Source: Talpa occidentalis (lineage: Eukaryota > Chordata > Mammalia > Eulipotyphla > Talpidae). From it: a stretch of DNA of 64,000 nucleotides. The number at the start of each line of letters is the position of its first letter. Within the stretch, counting starts at the first letter, position 1. The position numbers were made by a program, and so were the translations under genes. Below, piece after piece: positions 12,901 to 27,870 of this stretch. Below the pieces are notes generated by a model, which was not told the origin of the DNA, ran no database searches, and was given only the letters and a program-made list of their open reading frames with translations. Location: positions 70,026,740 through 70,090,739 of the forward strand of contig NW_023601322.1 of the NCBI RefSeq assembly GCF_014898055.3, given 5' to 3'.

Positions 12901-15900
12901 CATGTAAGTAAGACCAACCAGTATTTATCTTTTTCCTTCTGACTACTTTCAACTAGCACAATCCCATCTGGCTCCATCTGTGTTGCCATAAATGGCATAA
13001 GTTTGTCTTTTTTTTATCGCTGAGTAATATTCCATTGTATAAATATACAACTTTTTGATCCATTCATCTGTTTTGGGGCATTTGGGTTGTTTCCATATCT
13101 TGGCTATTGTAAATAGTGCTGCAGTAAACATAGGAGTGCAGGTTTCCTTTCGAATTAGTGTTTTTGTGTCTTTTGGGTAGTTGCCTAGGAGTAGAATCAC
13201 TGGATCATGTGGTAGATCCATCTTTACTATTCTGAGGAACCTCCACACAGTTTTCCATTGTGGCTGGACCAGTTTACATTCCCACCAGTGTAAGAGTGTT
13301 CCTTTATCTCCACATCCTCACCAGCATTTGTTGTTTCTGTTTTTTTTAATGTGAGCCATTCTTACTGGATGAGGTGGTATGTCACTGTGGTTTTGATTTG
13401 CGTTTCCCTGATGACTAGTGATGTTGAACGTTTTTTCATGTGCCACCACAGGGATATTTGCCTAACTTTGGCTGAGCTCAGCCTTGACTTGTCCACGGAG
13501 CTTTCATGTCCTGAACTTTGTCATGGTGTGGTGACTACTTTCACTCTCTGATGTTTCTTGGGTGTTATTGGTAGATAGGGGACTGGTCTGAAGACTTCTT
13601 GGGCATGTAGTCCTGTTATTTTCATAGCCTCCAGATGAAGAATGATTTCCCATCATCCAAAGATGATTGCTCTTTTGCACACCCATTAATCACAACTAAA
13701 AAATTTTAAGGGCAACATACATACAAGGGTCCTTGGCACCAGAGCCAGCAGACAGGGCTTCAGGTGGAGGCAGGACCCACACTATTCACCCTGACAAGGG
13801 TGTTCTTATACTCTGCTTGGTACCTGTGGTCATTCTCATGTAAGACTGATGATGTGCAGGGGAATACATCACATATATCTTTGTTCTACTGAGATCAATA
13901 GTATTGTATACGGATCATTAGTACAGGAGAATATGTGTGAAAGAAACAATGGGAAAGTTGGCTAACTTGCAAGGGAAGGGCAAGCACTGGTAATAGGCCA
14001 AAGATGGTATTGATACAAGATGGAGTCACTTTGGTTTTCCTACACCTATAGAGAAGCAAGCCCAGCTACTTACTTTATGACAGTTGCTTCCCTTCATAAA
14101 GGAGTTGATGTTTAATGCTTTGTCTTTTGTTGGTGGGAATGCAAACTGGCCCAACCACTTGAACAGCTGTGTGGAAGATCCTCAAATTACTAAAAATGGA
14201 TCTATCATATGACCCAGCAATTCCACTTCTAAGAATCTACCCAAAGAACACAAAAACATTAATTCAAAAGGAAACCTGCACTCCTATGTTTATTGCATGA
14301 CTATTTACAATTGCTAACATATTGTAAAAGCCCAAAAAAAGATGACTGGATGAAGAAGATGTGGAATATATACATAGTGGAATACTACTCAGCAATCAAA
14401 AAAGATAAATTTATTCCATTTGCAGCAACATGGATGGAGCTGGAAGGGATTATCCTCAGTGAAATAAGTCAGAAGGAAAGAGAAATATATTGGATGGTAT
14501 CACTTATAGGAGGAGCATAGGGAAACCATCAGGAGGAAAAAAGAAGAGACAAAACTAGCAGGCAAAATATAAATCAAGACATTCAGCAGCGGGGAAGGAG
14601 AGTGAGAGGGATCAAAACAGAGGAGGGAAGAGCACAATAGTCTATGGTGACTGTTCATGGGTATCTTGGTGGTGGTAATTTTATGAGGACAACACCTAAG
14701 AGGAAAACTCAAACACTCTACAAAATGAACAATGATGTAAAAACATAAATTTAAAAAAATTTTAATTTTTTTTTTTTAAACAAATATTCACAGTCTCAGG
14801 GTAGGCAAGCTTAATTGTGAACTTGATCATCTCATTAGGCTGGCAGGGAGCAGGTGGGAACCCCTTTTTTTCTAGTGAAAGGAAAGGTTATTTATAACTC
14901 AATCTCTTAAAAAATATTGTTAGTTATCATTTTTTAAAAAGGTTTATTTATTTATGCATACAAGAGCTGTGGTGTAGGCCAGAGGTATGGGGTCAGTGAG
15001 AGGATTCATCAGAGAGAGTGGGGAGCAGAACAGGCAGAGCCACTGAAATACACTCCTGAGGGGAGCAGTGGGTGAGGCAGGAGAGGTCTGCTGTGCCATG
15101 TGGATCATCTCCCTGGCCAGGGATCAAACTTGTGCTGCAGTGGCTCCCATAGCCTCATAGTGCTGAGACTTAACCCCTTGCGCCACCAGCGAGGCCCCTT
15201 AACTCAATCTTTGAGAGTAAAATACTAAGCAAAATTGTTTCAACATAAGTTAAAAATTATTTCTATCTTAAATTTGGTATTTTTTAATGAAATTGATGAA
15301 TGTGAGAGAGAGACTTGGTATGCTCTGGCTTTCATTTACATTATGCAGCTGCACAAAGTTGAATTTCAGTAGCATTCCAGGGATGGATTCTGAATTTCAC
15401 TTGATCAGCTAGCAGGTAACTGGGTGGAATAGCCCTCTAATCATCCAAGAGATGATTACTACTGGGCCAGAGAGGGGCCACCAAGGAAGATGGGAAGAGG
15501 CCTGATGTCTGGAGGGCAAAGAGCACAGAGGCTCCCTGGGGTGATGGTATAGGGTGTTGGGAGAACTGAGAAAGGGACAAGTTCTGGGGCAAATGATAAG
15601 GGATCTTATCATCACTACATCTGCCAGTAATTGTCGTCTTTGGAGCTGGCTCTGGAGCTGGCTCGCCTTGAAAATGTTTGCCAAATGCTTTCACAAATCC
15701 TTTATCATCAGAGAATGAGAGGGAGGCAAAACCACCAGTCTTGTCCCATTTTACAAATGAGATAGTGCGGCCCAAGGAGGTGAAGCCATTGGCATTTTGC
15801 TGCCTCTGCAATAGCAGAATGGTGGCCTGGGCAAATGTCAGAGTAGGAATTGTCCCTGGCCTTTCTTTTGTGTGGACCTCAGGTCTGAGGGTGTTTCTCA

Positions 15901-18900
15901 TTCTAGCTATGCCCTAATTCCCCTCTGTCTTATAGTCGCCACAGTCCTGGCTGCTGTGGGTTGTTCCCATTTTGGGGGCCCAGGTGGGTAGCTCAACACA
16001 TGGAAAGTTGCTGAGGTGGGCCACCTTATAAACCAGAGACTCAATCTAGTAGGCTTGACTTTGGGCTTTAAAGGATGACCCCTCCTGCCAACCTTCTAAT
16101 GTTGACTTTGTACTACAACCCCCAGAGACTTCCCAGCCACACAGCAGTTCTGACCCACTTTTGTTGGGCTGAGCTGCAGGGGGCACCGTTTGCAACTCTG
16201 CCAGCTTGTGCCTTGAGGGGAAATGAGCTCAATTAAGTGCCTAGGTCCCAGTGAGGTTTTTCTTCAACACCGTTATTAATCTCATGGAGCATGGGAAAAA
16301 AATACAACCTCACATTGCTCTGTCCCATTTTCATCTATGTCTATGTTCAGGACAGAGAATCACACGGGGAGGGTGAGACTGGGGTGGGTGGGGGGTCGAG
16401 ATGCCTTTGGTACTGAATTAAAAGGCGAGCTTCTCTCCAGCCAGGCTATGCTTTCTCCATGCCTTGCTATCTCTCCCCGTTTTTCCTGCCTTCCCAACTC
16501 CCAGTCGCCAGGACTCCACTCTGAATCCCACCAGTTGTCGTGGCCTTGGTTCATGGAAGGGCTGGAGTGTGTTATAACTTTGTTTTCTGAATTTCTGCTT
16601 TTTTTTGGAACAGAGCAGCACTTTCCAGAAGTGATGCTGGGGGAAGAATTTCTTAGCCTAAGTCTGGACCAGGTATGCAGCTTGATATCCAGTGACAAGC
16701 TGACCGTTTCTTCAGAAGAGAAGGTATGGCATGGCCCTTTGGTGAAATAGGGGCATCACTTTGGAGGTGGTTATGGGAGGGACTTGTGGGTCAGTGAAAT
16801 CTCTTCTTTTTCAGAGAAAAATCAGAACTTAATTTTTCTCCTTTTAAAAAAGCCCTCTGGTGCTCACTTTGGCAGTACATATACTAAAAAATATCTTCTG
16901 TACCATGCCCACTACATTCGCCCTCTGGACCCTTAAGGAAGAAATAGGATGATGATGATATTGGTGACAAAACTGCCTCCAATTACTGTCCACTTACAGT
17001 TTGCCACACGCTGTGCTAAGTGCTTCATGTTCTTCATTTCATTCGACTTCCATTCACCGCAGCACCGTGAAGCAGGTGCTGCTGTCCCCACATTGCACAT
17101 GAGGAAAACTGAGACTCAGGCATTAATTAGCTTGTGCAAGGTCGCTCAGCTAGTCACTGCAGATCTGGGGTCTCCTTGACCCCTGGCCTTAATAACTGTC
17201 CAAGATGGCCTGTTGTGCTACAGAGCACTTAAAGCAGTGCTGACCTTTGAGGACATCTCCAAAGGGGTTGGAGTTTTGACTGATGAACAATCTGAAGTCC
17301 ACAGAGGACATGGGAACTCGTGAAGATTACATAGTTAGCTAGTGGCCACCCCATGACTAGAAGCCAGGTCTCCTGACAGCCAGTCCCCTAACTCACTGGC
17401 CACACACCTCTTCCTTTATACTGGAAGCTGCTTCTACCCATTGCTCAGCTGACCCATCAGTGCTGATCTGTCTTACCTCCAGGCCTTCCCTCTCACTGAT
17501 CTGTTGCTTGGATGATTCTCCCTTTCCTTCTTCACCTGTTAAATTCTAAACTGGCTCAGATTCCTCTTCCACCAGGAAGATTGTCTTTCCTCCGGGACCT
17601 GTGGTCTACTATACTGAAAAGAACATAGGCTTTGGCATTACTCTGCAGTGTCCAGATCTCACCTCTAGCGTTTATAAATTAATTCTGTGACCTTGGGTGA
17701 GATGCCATGCCTCTCGATCTGTTTCCTCATTTGTGAAGTAAGGACAGTAATAGAACATATTACACAGGGTGGCTGTGGGGGTTAAATGTGATAATGTGTG
17801 TAAAATGCCTGGTAGAGACCTAATACCTAGTAGGTGCTCAGTCAATGTAAGCTGAACTTACTGTTGACCTTGCCTCTGTAATTAACCCCACCCTCCTCTA
17901 GGTTTCAGGATAGCACTCACCCGTTCTGCTTGTCATTGTAGTTAGTTCTGAACTGGTGTTACCTCCTTCACTCAACTGTGAGTTCCCTACCGGTAGGGAC
18001 CAACTCTTACTCATCTTTGTTTCCTCTGAGATGCTCAATAAGTGCTTCTAGAATTAACCTACTCCACTCTTAGTGTCCAAGCTTGAGTCCTTTTCCTCCG
18101 GGAACAGTCAAGGATAAGAATTTTACAATGCAGTTGAGGCTGTGTCCAAAGAATGGGGTGAAACCTCAAGTCCCACCCTATTTTCCTGCAAAAGTTCGAT
18201 CAAGGAGAACTTTTTGATCATTGGAACTGAGGACTGCCCCAGGATTTCAGAAAATCCCCAGAGCATTTGGCACAACAAAATGGACTCTTTTTAGGTTCAG
18301 GGAATCCTCCGTGTCCATTAACTGATCTGAAGCTGCGCACCCAAGGGAAGGAAAGCTTCTGGTCCGGCCATAGGCCCTTTCCTGTCCTGACTTCAGCAAA
18401 AGAGGATTCTTTTGTTTCTGTGTATTGTCTTCTGGGTTTTGCTACCAAGTTGGGACAATTTGAAGGAGTCTTCCATTCACTTGATTGGTTATATGAATGT
18501 TGGGGCTGTTGGGCAGTTTGGGGCCTCCTTAGGCATGTCCTCTCAAACAGGTGTAGTTCAAGAAAATGGAAGCAGTCATGTAAGCAGCAGGATTAGGATC
18601 AACGTGGAGGTGTTTGGGTTGAGAGGGGCACCCTGATACTTTGAATCTATGCAGGCCCATCCTGCACTCAGGTCACAGTAAGCTTTTTTAGCTTATGGGG
18701 TAGGGGCTTATCTATTCTTGCTGTGCCAGGTGGGGGTGGGGGTGAGGTATTAGTAGGGAGAGGCAGTATAGTAGTCTGGAAGCCACTTGGGCTGTGGACT
18801 CAGGGAGACCTGGGTCTGTGCTCAGCTTGGTGCTTACTAGGTGTGTGACTTCGAGAAATCACTGCAAAAATATCAAATACAGTGTTTGGCAGGTGTTCAA

Positions 18901-21900
18901 TAAATGTCAGGCAAACATTGTGCTTTCAGTGTAATTACCATCATCCTCTGTTTTAAGGCACTGTTGATAACAATAATGGTACCAGTTTTGCAAGTGATAG
19001 TTAAGTGACTCCATTGAATATTTTATAATAGAAACATGACATGTACACACTTTAGAAGTTTTCTGTAGAGGCTCTCATTCGCATACGAGTTGCTCTTTCT
19101 GTGTCATTGAAGTTTGTAATGTAGTATTTTTCACATTAATGAAGTTCTATGTCATATTTGATTCTCTTAAGTTACTTGTAACTTCAGAATTATATGAGGC
19201 TTTCCAGAAAGTATTGTACTCGTGATACTGATTCCTTTGTACTTTCAGGTTGACAGTGTATTTGGAGACTTAGCAATGAGTAGTGAGGTTTAATTTGCAT
19301 TTTCTCTTTGGTGAAACCTATGGCTCCATTCCCTTTAATTGATCACATATTTTTGGAAGTTAAATAGCTTCAAGCTTTTAACAATTACATGTTCATCATT
19401 TGAATGCTAAACCTTTAGGCTTTGAAAATTATGTGAGATATTCCAGGACATTGGTAAGTTTTATTCCCTTTAATTTTTCTTTCAATATTGCATTATAGTA
19501 AAAATTTTTAGTATTTGAAGTAAGCCAGAGATTTTAATTTAAACTAAAATTCAACTGCATTTAATGTTAACATATGCAGAAAATTCAACTGAATTGGTAA
19601 TCAGGTAACCTGAATTTAGCTAAATCATACTGGAACAGAATGTCAACTATATTGTAACTGGCTTCGCTGGTTCTTTCAACATCTATTATAAAAGACAGCA
19701 AGATTTGAAACATTAAATGTGAAAAACGGTACATCTTATAATAGAGAAAATGTGATATTTAGTGTTAATAATAATTGTGAGTATCAGTGGGTCGAAAAAG
19801 CTTGCTTGTTGAGAGTTTGGCAGTATGGGTTTTGCAGTTAGAGCAACTGCAACCACGTTCAAAACGTGGTTCCACGAGGCTAACAGACTGAGTGAACTTG
19901 GGCGAGTTCTTTATCTCACCAGAGTGTATGCACCCTGGTTAGTCAGGGCTTCTCTCTCTCATATGGTTATTATTAGAGTCGTGTTGGGTTTGTGGAAGAC
20001 ACTTAAAAAAAATATTTGTTGACTGAATGATGAATTAATGAATAAAAGAGTCTCATTGGGTTGTGCTTTTCTCATCTACAAAAGGGGAGTGAGAACAGTG
20101 TAGTATTTATCTAACAGTTATTCTGAGATGAAGTGAGATAATATGTGGAAAGCACGTAGCACACAGGAAGTTTTCATCACTCTAGGATGTGATTATTATT
20201 GCTTTCATTGCTACTTCTACTTATATTACTACTGCTATCATTGTTATTTGTTCTACTACTATTATTGCTGTTATTACTGTTACTACTACTACTGCTACTG
20301 CTAACTATTCACTGGGACATTTCTCAAAGGGAAGTTGTTCCAGAACCCGTATTTGCTGGGTGGTTGGTGTGAGCTGCAGCCCAGGGTCTAGCGTGGGCTG
20401 AGAGTGGTAGTGGTTCCCTGTCCCTTCAGAGCCCCCAACCCTGTCTGGGCCTCTCCCAGGGCTCAGATATTGTTTCCCCTCCATCACTTGCTTTTGCCCA
20501 TGCCTTATTTCCTTCACTGTACTCAAACTCCTTGAGGTCTTGAGGGTACCTTAGCCATCTTTTGTCGTGTGCAAGGCCACGGAGTGTGCTGGAGGTGCTC
20601 AGCAGACGTTCCCTTAGGGAGTCAAGAGGCAGACTGGGGCTGGAATCTGCCCTGAGCCAGCTGAGGTTATGGAAATAATTTTGTCATTTTCCCAGAAAAT
20701 TAGGACAGATCTGGAAATTAGAAGCCAGAGAAGGGCATGGATTTTTGCTCTTTTTCCCTTCTGTTTTTGATACAGTTTTTGTTTTTAAATGGTTATTTAA
20801 GAGAAGATAAATGGATCTGGTAGGAGTCAAAAAATCAAATCCCTAGTCCTTTGAATAGGACCTTCCCTTTCCACCCCACCCTCACCCCAGGATAGAGGGA
20901 AGGCATGGGGGATCCAGCTCTTCCCGGTCTTCTGATTGTTCCACATGGCAGTGTTGCTGGGTCAAAGCTAAGCCTATGAGCTGACAGCCTATTTATTATG
21001 CCCCTCTGAGACCCAAAGCTCGGCTCTCATTGTGGACAGTCTCAGTGAGCCAGGGGCAGAGTAAGCAACCTTTTGGGCAAACTTACTCGTGACTTCTGAA
21101 TTTCTGGTTACTGGATATTTCTAACTCTTTGCTTTCTTAGCTCGTGAATGTTTCTCTTTCTCAAGAATTCCATGTGTTCTTATGAAACACTACTAAGACT
21201 TTTCAGATTGAGTACTAATGTGGAAATGGCCTACATTTTAGTACTGGTCAGGGAAAAAATTGGTTAGCTCTCTTGTAAGTTCAATGATTAGATGAGAACT
21301 ACGAATTAGTTGCTCTCAGCATGATCACAGTTTTAATGTGTTATTGCCTCCTAAAACGATAACCAGAGGCCAAATTCTGATATGTTCTGGAAGTGCTTGG
21401 GCCCTTGCCTCCCAGGATAACTCCTGCTGAGTCTTCCTGTCTGAACTCCTACTTCTCCAGCCAGAGGAGGGTGTGGGATGCAGGCTGGAGCCCTTGGCCG
21501 GCAGGCTGGGCCTGAATGCTTGCTGCTGAGGCATTCTTCTTTCATTAATCAGGTATACCTCCCTGCTTAGGCTGTGCTTGGCTGCTCTGCCTTACTCTGA
21601 GTTGAGCAGTTAGAGTTGCCAACTTCTCAGTCTGCAGAGAGTGGTCTGGCCCCCAGGCCTCTGCCTTGGTGTTACACCTAACTGTTCTCCTCTGAAGAGT
21701 GAACTTCAGTAAGTACCTACTAGTGCTGTGACCAAAAATCTGCCTTTATGGCCTGCTGATCTCCAGGTACATTTCATACATCATTAAAAAAAAAAATCAC
21801 CTTGTCTGTAAATAAGTTCACAGAGACATGAACAAATGAAAAGTGCCGTGTTCAACTACTTATCCAGAACTAGCCCCACATGAAGAAACAGAACCCCAGA

Positions 21901-24900
21901 CCTCCCCCCAGTCACTTCCTTCTACCCAAAGTATAACTCCTACCTTCACTTCTCATAGATCAGTTTTGCCAGTTTTTGAACTTCATGTAAATGGAATACT
22001 GTTGTGTGTATGCTTTTGTGTCTGACTTCTTTTGCCTGGCATAGTGTTTAGCGATTGGCTTCTTGTGCTCATAACTCACAAGGCAGAGATTATTGTCTCC
22101 ATTTCACTGAGGAGGAGACTACGGGTTATTAATAATATATAGTTCTGTGATTTGAAGCTGAGTGTGTCTGCCCCCCAGGTCCCTGCTCTTTGTTAATGCA
22201 CTTCCACCGCATCTGGGAGACAGAGGTGAGTGACACTTAGCAATTACTATTTAAGAGCTCACAGTATATGGTGTGCAGACAGACTGAAAACATGGAACCA
22301 TTATATGTGGTTAAGAGAAGTAGTTGCATGTCACTGAAGTTTAAGGGAAGCGTCCTGGAGTATTTTATTTCAGGCTATTGGGTGGGGAAAACCTCATGGA
22401 AAAGAGAATTCTTTGAGCTAAAACTTGGAGAATGGCAGGATTTTGGAAAGCTATTCAGATTGAAGAAATTGCAGGACCATAGACATGGATATTTGTTATA
22501 AAATCATTGTACTTGGGGGGTAATAACCTAAGTGACAAGACTCAAGGGTCTTTGAGGGGAGATAGTGGGAGGTGAGACTGGGAATGGAGTAGGGATTTGT
22601 GGAGAGGTTTAAAGGGTGAGCACTTTCTTCTCTAGGTCAGTATTTATCCAACTTTGTGCTGTAGGTGTTTAAGTTAAAAAACACTTTCAGGTCAGATTTT
22701 CTTAGGACACAGTGGTTTAAACACAAGAACCCTGCCTTTGTGGAACTTATAATCATGTGAGGGAGATTGGTTACGAACCAGGTTAAGAATCTGCAGAATT
22801 TGTCAGAGCTTTTATGCATAAACAAGCCTTGGGACCTCTAAAGGGGGCTGGAGGTGTAGTATGATGACTTCCCAAGTCTTATTTGGTTCCAGAACCCTTT
22901 TTCTACAGAATGTCTCCTGCCCCTGGTTTTTGAAGTAATACTAAGACTATTCATAGTTAATAGCCTTGAGGCTGCCAGTCTTTGATTGCCCCCAGTATTC
23001 TACTGTATTACATCTGTTGATTTTCCTTCTGGCACTTCATTTCATTAGTGATCTAATGAAATTTGGATTGTGAGTCCACTTTCAGGGAGTGTTATATCTG
23101 CAGGAGTCTGGGTTGACTTGGGTTGTGGAAGTGTTCCTACAGGATAGATATAGTGGCTTGGGAATACTTTTTGTATTACTCACTACCTTGAGTATCAAGT
23201 ACTAAGTAGCACCTGGGACTGTCAGTTCAAATCCCACATCTACATAAGGTATAAGCCTGGGATTCTAATTTCTTGAAGTTATTACTCCCCAGACCCTAGG
23301 AGATGGCAAGATAGATGGAGTTCAACTAGCCCCACCCAGTTTTACAGCTGAGGAACATTGTCCACAAGGAACCTGTAGCCTAGACACTCTTTCTGGTGGG
23401 ATTCCTGTCCCAAACTATTAAAGCCAATATCTGAATTATCTGTGAGTCAATTTGTTCTCATCTTTTGTTCAGCTCCCCAACATGAATTCTTCTTACTTTA
23501 AAGCTCTGAGGCATGTCTCTCTTATTTGAGCATGGCTCAAATCTTTATATATTTTTTTTTTACGTTATGTCATTTTCATATGTTTGGAGTTAGAGGGGAA
23601 AATTCCTTCTAAGTCAACTCAATCTACAATATTGACAGGAAGGTGTTCACCATCCCTGTGTGGAGCTACATTCATTTGTAGGATTGGTGCCACTGAAGTA
23701 CTCTCTCAGTTTGCAGGAACTTCTATGCAACCATTGCATTTCAGTCCTTTCCCTTAACCTTTGCAGAATCCTAGTGAAGTTTTTTTCTACTGCATGTAAA
23801 CAGTAGTAGAAAACTGGAGAATGAACTCCGGGCAAGGCTATGTCACTATTTTAACTTTGTTATCATTTCTGTTTATAAGAAGTCAGATATCTGGCAGTGG
23901 CAGTGTGCTGTTTCAGGAAGAGAGTCATGCACATAATGACTTCTCCTTTGATTGACTTATTCGTTCTATCAAGAAATACTTATTGAATGCTTTCTATGTA
24001 ACAGATAGTATGTTAATTACAGGAGGCCACTGAATAGGTAAACATATGATCCCTGCCTTTGTGGAACTTATAATCACACAAGTGAGTCATTTCATCAAAT
24101 ATGTACATAAATATAGAGCTACACGTTGTGAAATATTTTATGGAGGAAATGTATAGGTCCTGTGAAAGTGTGGATGGAAAACCAGTGGCTCTAACTGCTG
24201 CCCTGTCATAGCTGGGTACTTCTCTCTGCCTCACTCTCCCCTTTTTTGAGTCTGGAATAAAATGACTTCAAGAAAAAGCTTTGAGGCACCACGTAAAACC
24301 TTAAGGTGATGATACTGTCAGAAAGATGAGTTGACTGGGTAGGTTTTCTAGAGTCTGGGAACCTTCAGACCAGGCATTCTCACTAACACTTGTCTGCTGG
24401 CAAATGTTTACCAACAGGCTCTCAAAAAAAAAAATTCATTGTTTGCTGATTCATTTGCTAATTGCCATGGTGTAAATATTTCCATTAAGGCTGCTTTCAA
24501 ACTACCAGTGTAATGTCACTAAACACGGAGCTGGGAAGCAATGTGCCTGATGAGCTCCATCCCCAGCATACCATGCTCCCAGCTGTCCCAGGGTTGTCTG
24601 TGGTAATGAAGTGGGAGTACAGTTAACACAACTTTTGTTCAGCTTTGGTTTAAGAAACAACAGAGGGCCTCCCTGGTGGCGCAAGCAGTTGAGCGCAGCA
24701 CTGTGAAGCTGTCTGCAGCCTCCACAGCACAGGTTCAATCCCAGCCGGCCGGGGAGATACCCACATGGTGCGGCAGACCTCTCCTGTCTTGCCCGCTGCT
24801 CCCCTCAGCAGTGTATTTCAGTCAGTCTGCCTGTTCTGTTCCCTGCTCTGTCTCTGGTGAATCCTCTTACCCTCTCGCACATCTGGCCTGTACCCCGGTT

Positions 24901-27828
24901 CTTGCATAAATAAATATTTTTTTAAAAAAGGAAACAACAGAAATCTAACAGTATCATTTTTTTTTATGGATGGGAATCTTTATTACTTAACAAATGAGAT
25001 AATTCCTAATCATGGAAGACTTTTATAGCTTATTTTTCAAACCATACTTAACTTTAATTTTTTTAATTGAAATAACATTGCAGTATAACATTATGTAAGT
25101 TTGAGGCGTGTGTCATTAAAAATCAGTGTGTGTTTACTATGTTAAGTTCACCACTGAAAGTCCAGTTCTATCCTTCACAATACATTTGACCCCTTTTACA
25201 CAATGTATGCACTCCCCCTTCTTAAAGATGAGCATCAATTCTGATAGTCTACTATAAAGTACCTTAATTTTATATTTTATTTATCTTTTAATTGAGGCCA
25301 CATTGGTTTACAATGCTGTATGTGATCCATTCTCTGTCTAGAAATGCTGTCTTTTTGATTTAAAAATCATGGCAGTCGATTTGGATTTGGCCAATGGGAT
25401 TGGCTCAATCCCAGGGAAGAAAAGGGTACTCAGAGGGCTGTCCTAGGAGGGCATGGAGGGTTTATTTAGGGCTCTATGGTTATGAATGAAGTTTCCCAGT
25501 TCATCAGTCTAGCCAAGTCTTTCAATTAATTGAGCCTCTGAGATGTAGTATCGCTTAATTTGAAAACTTAGGTTTTGAGAGTTAGAGGTGAGTCCACTAC
25601 TTCCTGGTAATGGGACCATAGCTAAGTTGCTAACCTCTCAGCAGCTGCATCCTCATCTGTGAAATGTGAACAGAGACACCTACTTCACCATGTTCTTGGT
25701 GGATTGAATGGGAACATGCATGTAAAATGCCTAGTGCCATGCCTGCTCTTGTTGCTGAAGCTGGTCCTTCTCACATCTTGAACAACAAATGGGTCCATGT
25801 GCAGGAAGCTAGTTTTCTCCCTAATGTTGTCAAAATTGGTTTCTTTTCCCATAATTTTGTGTTTTGCTAAGAATCACCCTTAACTGGATCTTTCCCCCTG
25901 TTACGTCACCAACCTGCCTGTTCTCTCTCACCCTTCTTGGTTCTCAGAACACATATTGAAAGGTGGGGTGACTGGAGGGGCTGTCCCTCTGCTGGTAGCA
26001 TGCAGGTATGGTCCAGCTTGGCTGTGTAACCGACAAGTGAGGCAGGAGAATTGGGTCTCTGGTGTTTTCTGGCCAAGGCTTGTGCTCAGTTCACAAGTGG
26101 TAAGCTGGGAGCTATGAAATTTGATTTTCTCCAATTCCTTTCCACACAGCAACTTTGTAGCACTTAGGAAATTGGTTCTGAAATATGAAAGTGAGGAAAT
26201 GATGGCATTTCTTTAAAAGTGAAAGCCTGTGAGCAGTTGATTATCTCATCAGAGCACCCCTAAAAAGTATTTTATCTGAGTTGACATTCCCCCGTTGCAT
26301 GATGAAATCACAGGGTCTCGGCTTAGATTTGATAGACTGTGGGTCAGCACACATTTCCTATAAAGGGCCAGAGAATAAATATTTTCAACTTTGTAAACCA
26401 TGGAGTCTTAATTCATCTCTGCTATTAGAGTGTGAAAACAGCCTCAGACAGTGTTAATGGATGTGTGGCTGTTCCAATAAAATTTTATTTACAAAAACAG
26501 GTGGCAGGCTGAATGTGGCCTGTGGGCTATAGTTTGCCAACCCCGATACTGACATTTGAGAGGCAGCTGAGAATAATGGGTGAGAGCCTAACACTGGACT
26601 TGGGTTAGTGTGGACTCCAGCTCTGCTCTTTTCTGCCTCTGACTTGGGCAGGTCAGTAAGGAGCAGGCATAGCTGCTCACTGAATTCTCGTGAGAGTACA
26701 GGGAGATGGTGTCTATGAAGACTGTGGCACGGGGCCAGGCACATGTGAACACCAGCTGCTGCTGTGTCACTTGTTGCCCCCCTTGTGTCGCCACCAGTCT
26801 CTTGATGGGAGAGGCTGTTGGGAATGATTTTAGCACACGGAAAGGCTAAAGCTGTTGGAAACTTATTTGCTTGTTTATTTTTCAAGCCTGAAGTCTAAAT
26901 GCAAAAAATCTGTGGCCTTCTGGAGCTGCTGAGAAGGTCACCCTTGTTGCCGAGTGCTGTGGCTTTCACAGCTGAGTAGGTAAACAATGCAACTAAGTGG
27001 AACCAGTTAGACAAGTCAAGCCAAAAAATAAAGATAAGGTTAAATATCGACTTTATTAGACTCAGCTTGTTTTGCAGCTTTTATAACAAAGACTAAGCTA
27101 GTTGTTGGGGAAGGATGTGACCAGTCAATTCCACCTATTCAAGGACTTACAGTTCATTCTTCAGCAAAGCTACCAACCAACCGTCTCTTCTGTTCCTGGT
27201 GTTAGGCTCGGCCTCATGGGCAGCAGATGGTGGACACCGAGCTGGGACATTTCTCACCCTGCAGAAGCTCACAGTCTAGTGAAAGGGAGTAGAGAAATGC
27301 GTGGACAACCACAGTGTAGGGCTGTGGCTTGGTTCTGACATCCCCACCAATATTCTAGCCCTTTCTTTCCCCAGCCCTGCTCTCTGTTCCAGTCGAGACA
27401 GGTTCCACTGCTCCCTTACACCCTCATTCTGAATTCTTTTGTCCATTCATTCATTTAAAAAATATTTGAATGTGTAATATGTGCCAGTAAATAAGACAAG
27501 GTCCCTCTGGCATAATTGAAGAAACACAGGTATTCACAAAATAATGCTGTGGGGGTGAGGGAAATAGCTCTATGAGAACTAATGCCTTAAAAAATGGTCT
27601 AGACAGGGATTCCATGGTGTATGTATATTTGTGTTTGTATATACATACATGTATAGGTTGTTTTGTATAGAATTGGGGGCAAACTATACATACATACTGC
27701 TCCTTTCCTCTCATTCCATTGCTTTTTCCCTTTCTTGATGATTCAATTCTGATTCCTTGCACAATTCCAGTATACCCAACTTTACTTAAAATATATACTT
27801 AGGTCATTAATATATTGGTACACACACA

Positions 27829-27870
<42 letters not shown>

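Larger units (their letters stand above)
3988..16613 (+). other. KLHL3 intron, 12.6 kb
   Basis: Holds an AT-rich unassigned stretch (4300-5050), MIR pieces (6025, 8860, about 10500-10680, 11740), L1-like sequence (7180), two antisense SINEs (7445, 14935) and two L1 3' ends in opposite orientation (12690-13445 and 14127-14757). The block 8430-8660 is repeat-free and may be regulatory. I see nothing else in 5060-6000, 9550-10480 or 15200-16600. Confidence 0.8.

Noticed and set aside
12949..13248. A 99-codon minus-strand frame that looks protein-like
   Set aside because: It is the C-terminal end of L1 ORF2 within a 5'-truncated L1 with target duplication, not a host gene.
15437..15901. A 154-codon minus-strand frame
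   Set aside because: No recognisable domain, no splice context and an opposite-strand frame of similar quality. It is probably chance.
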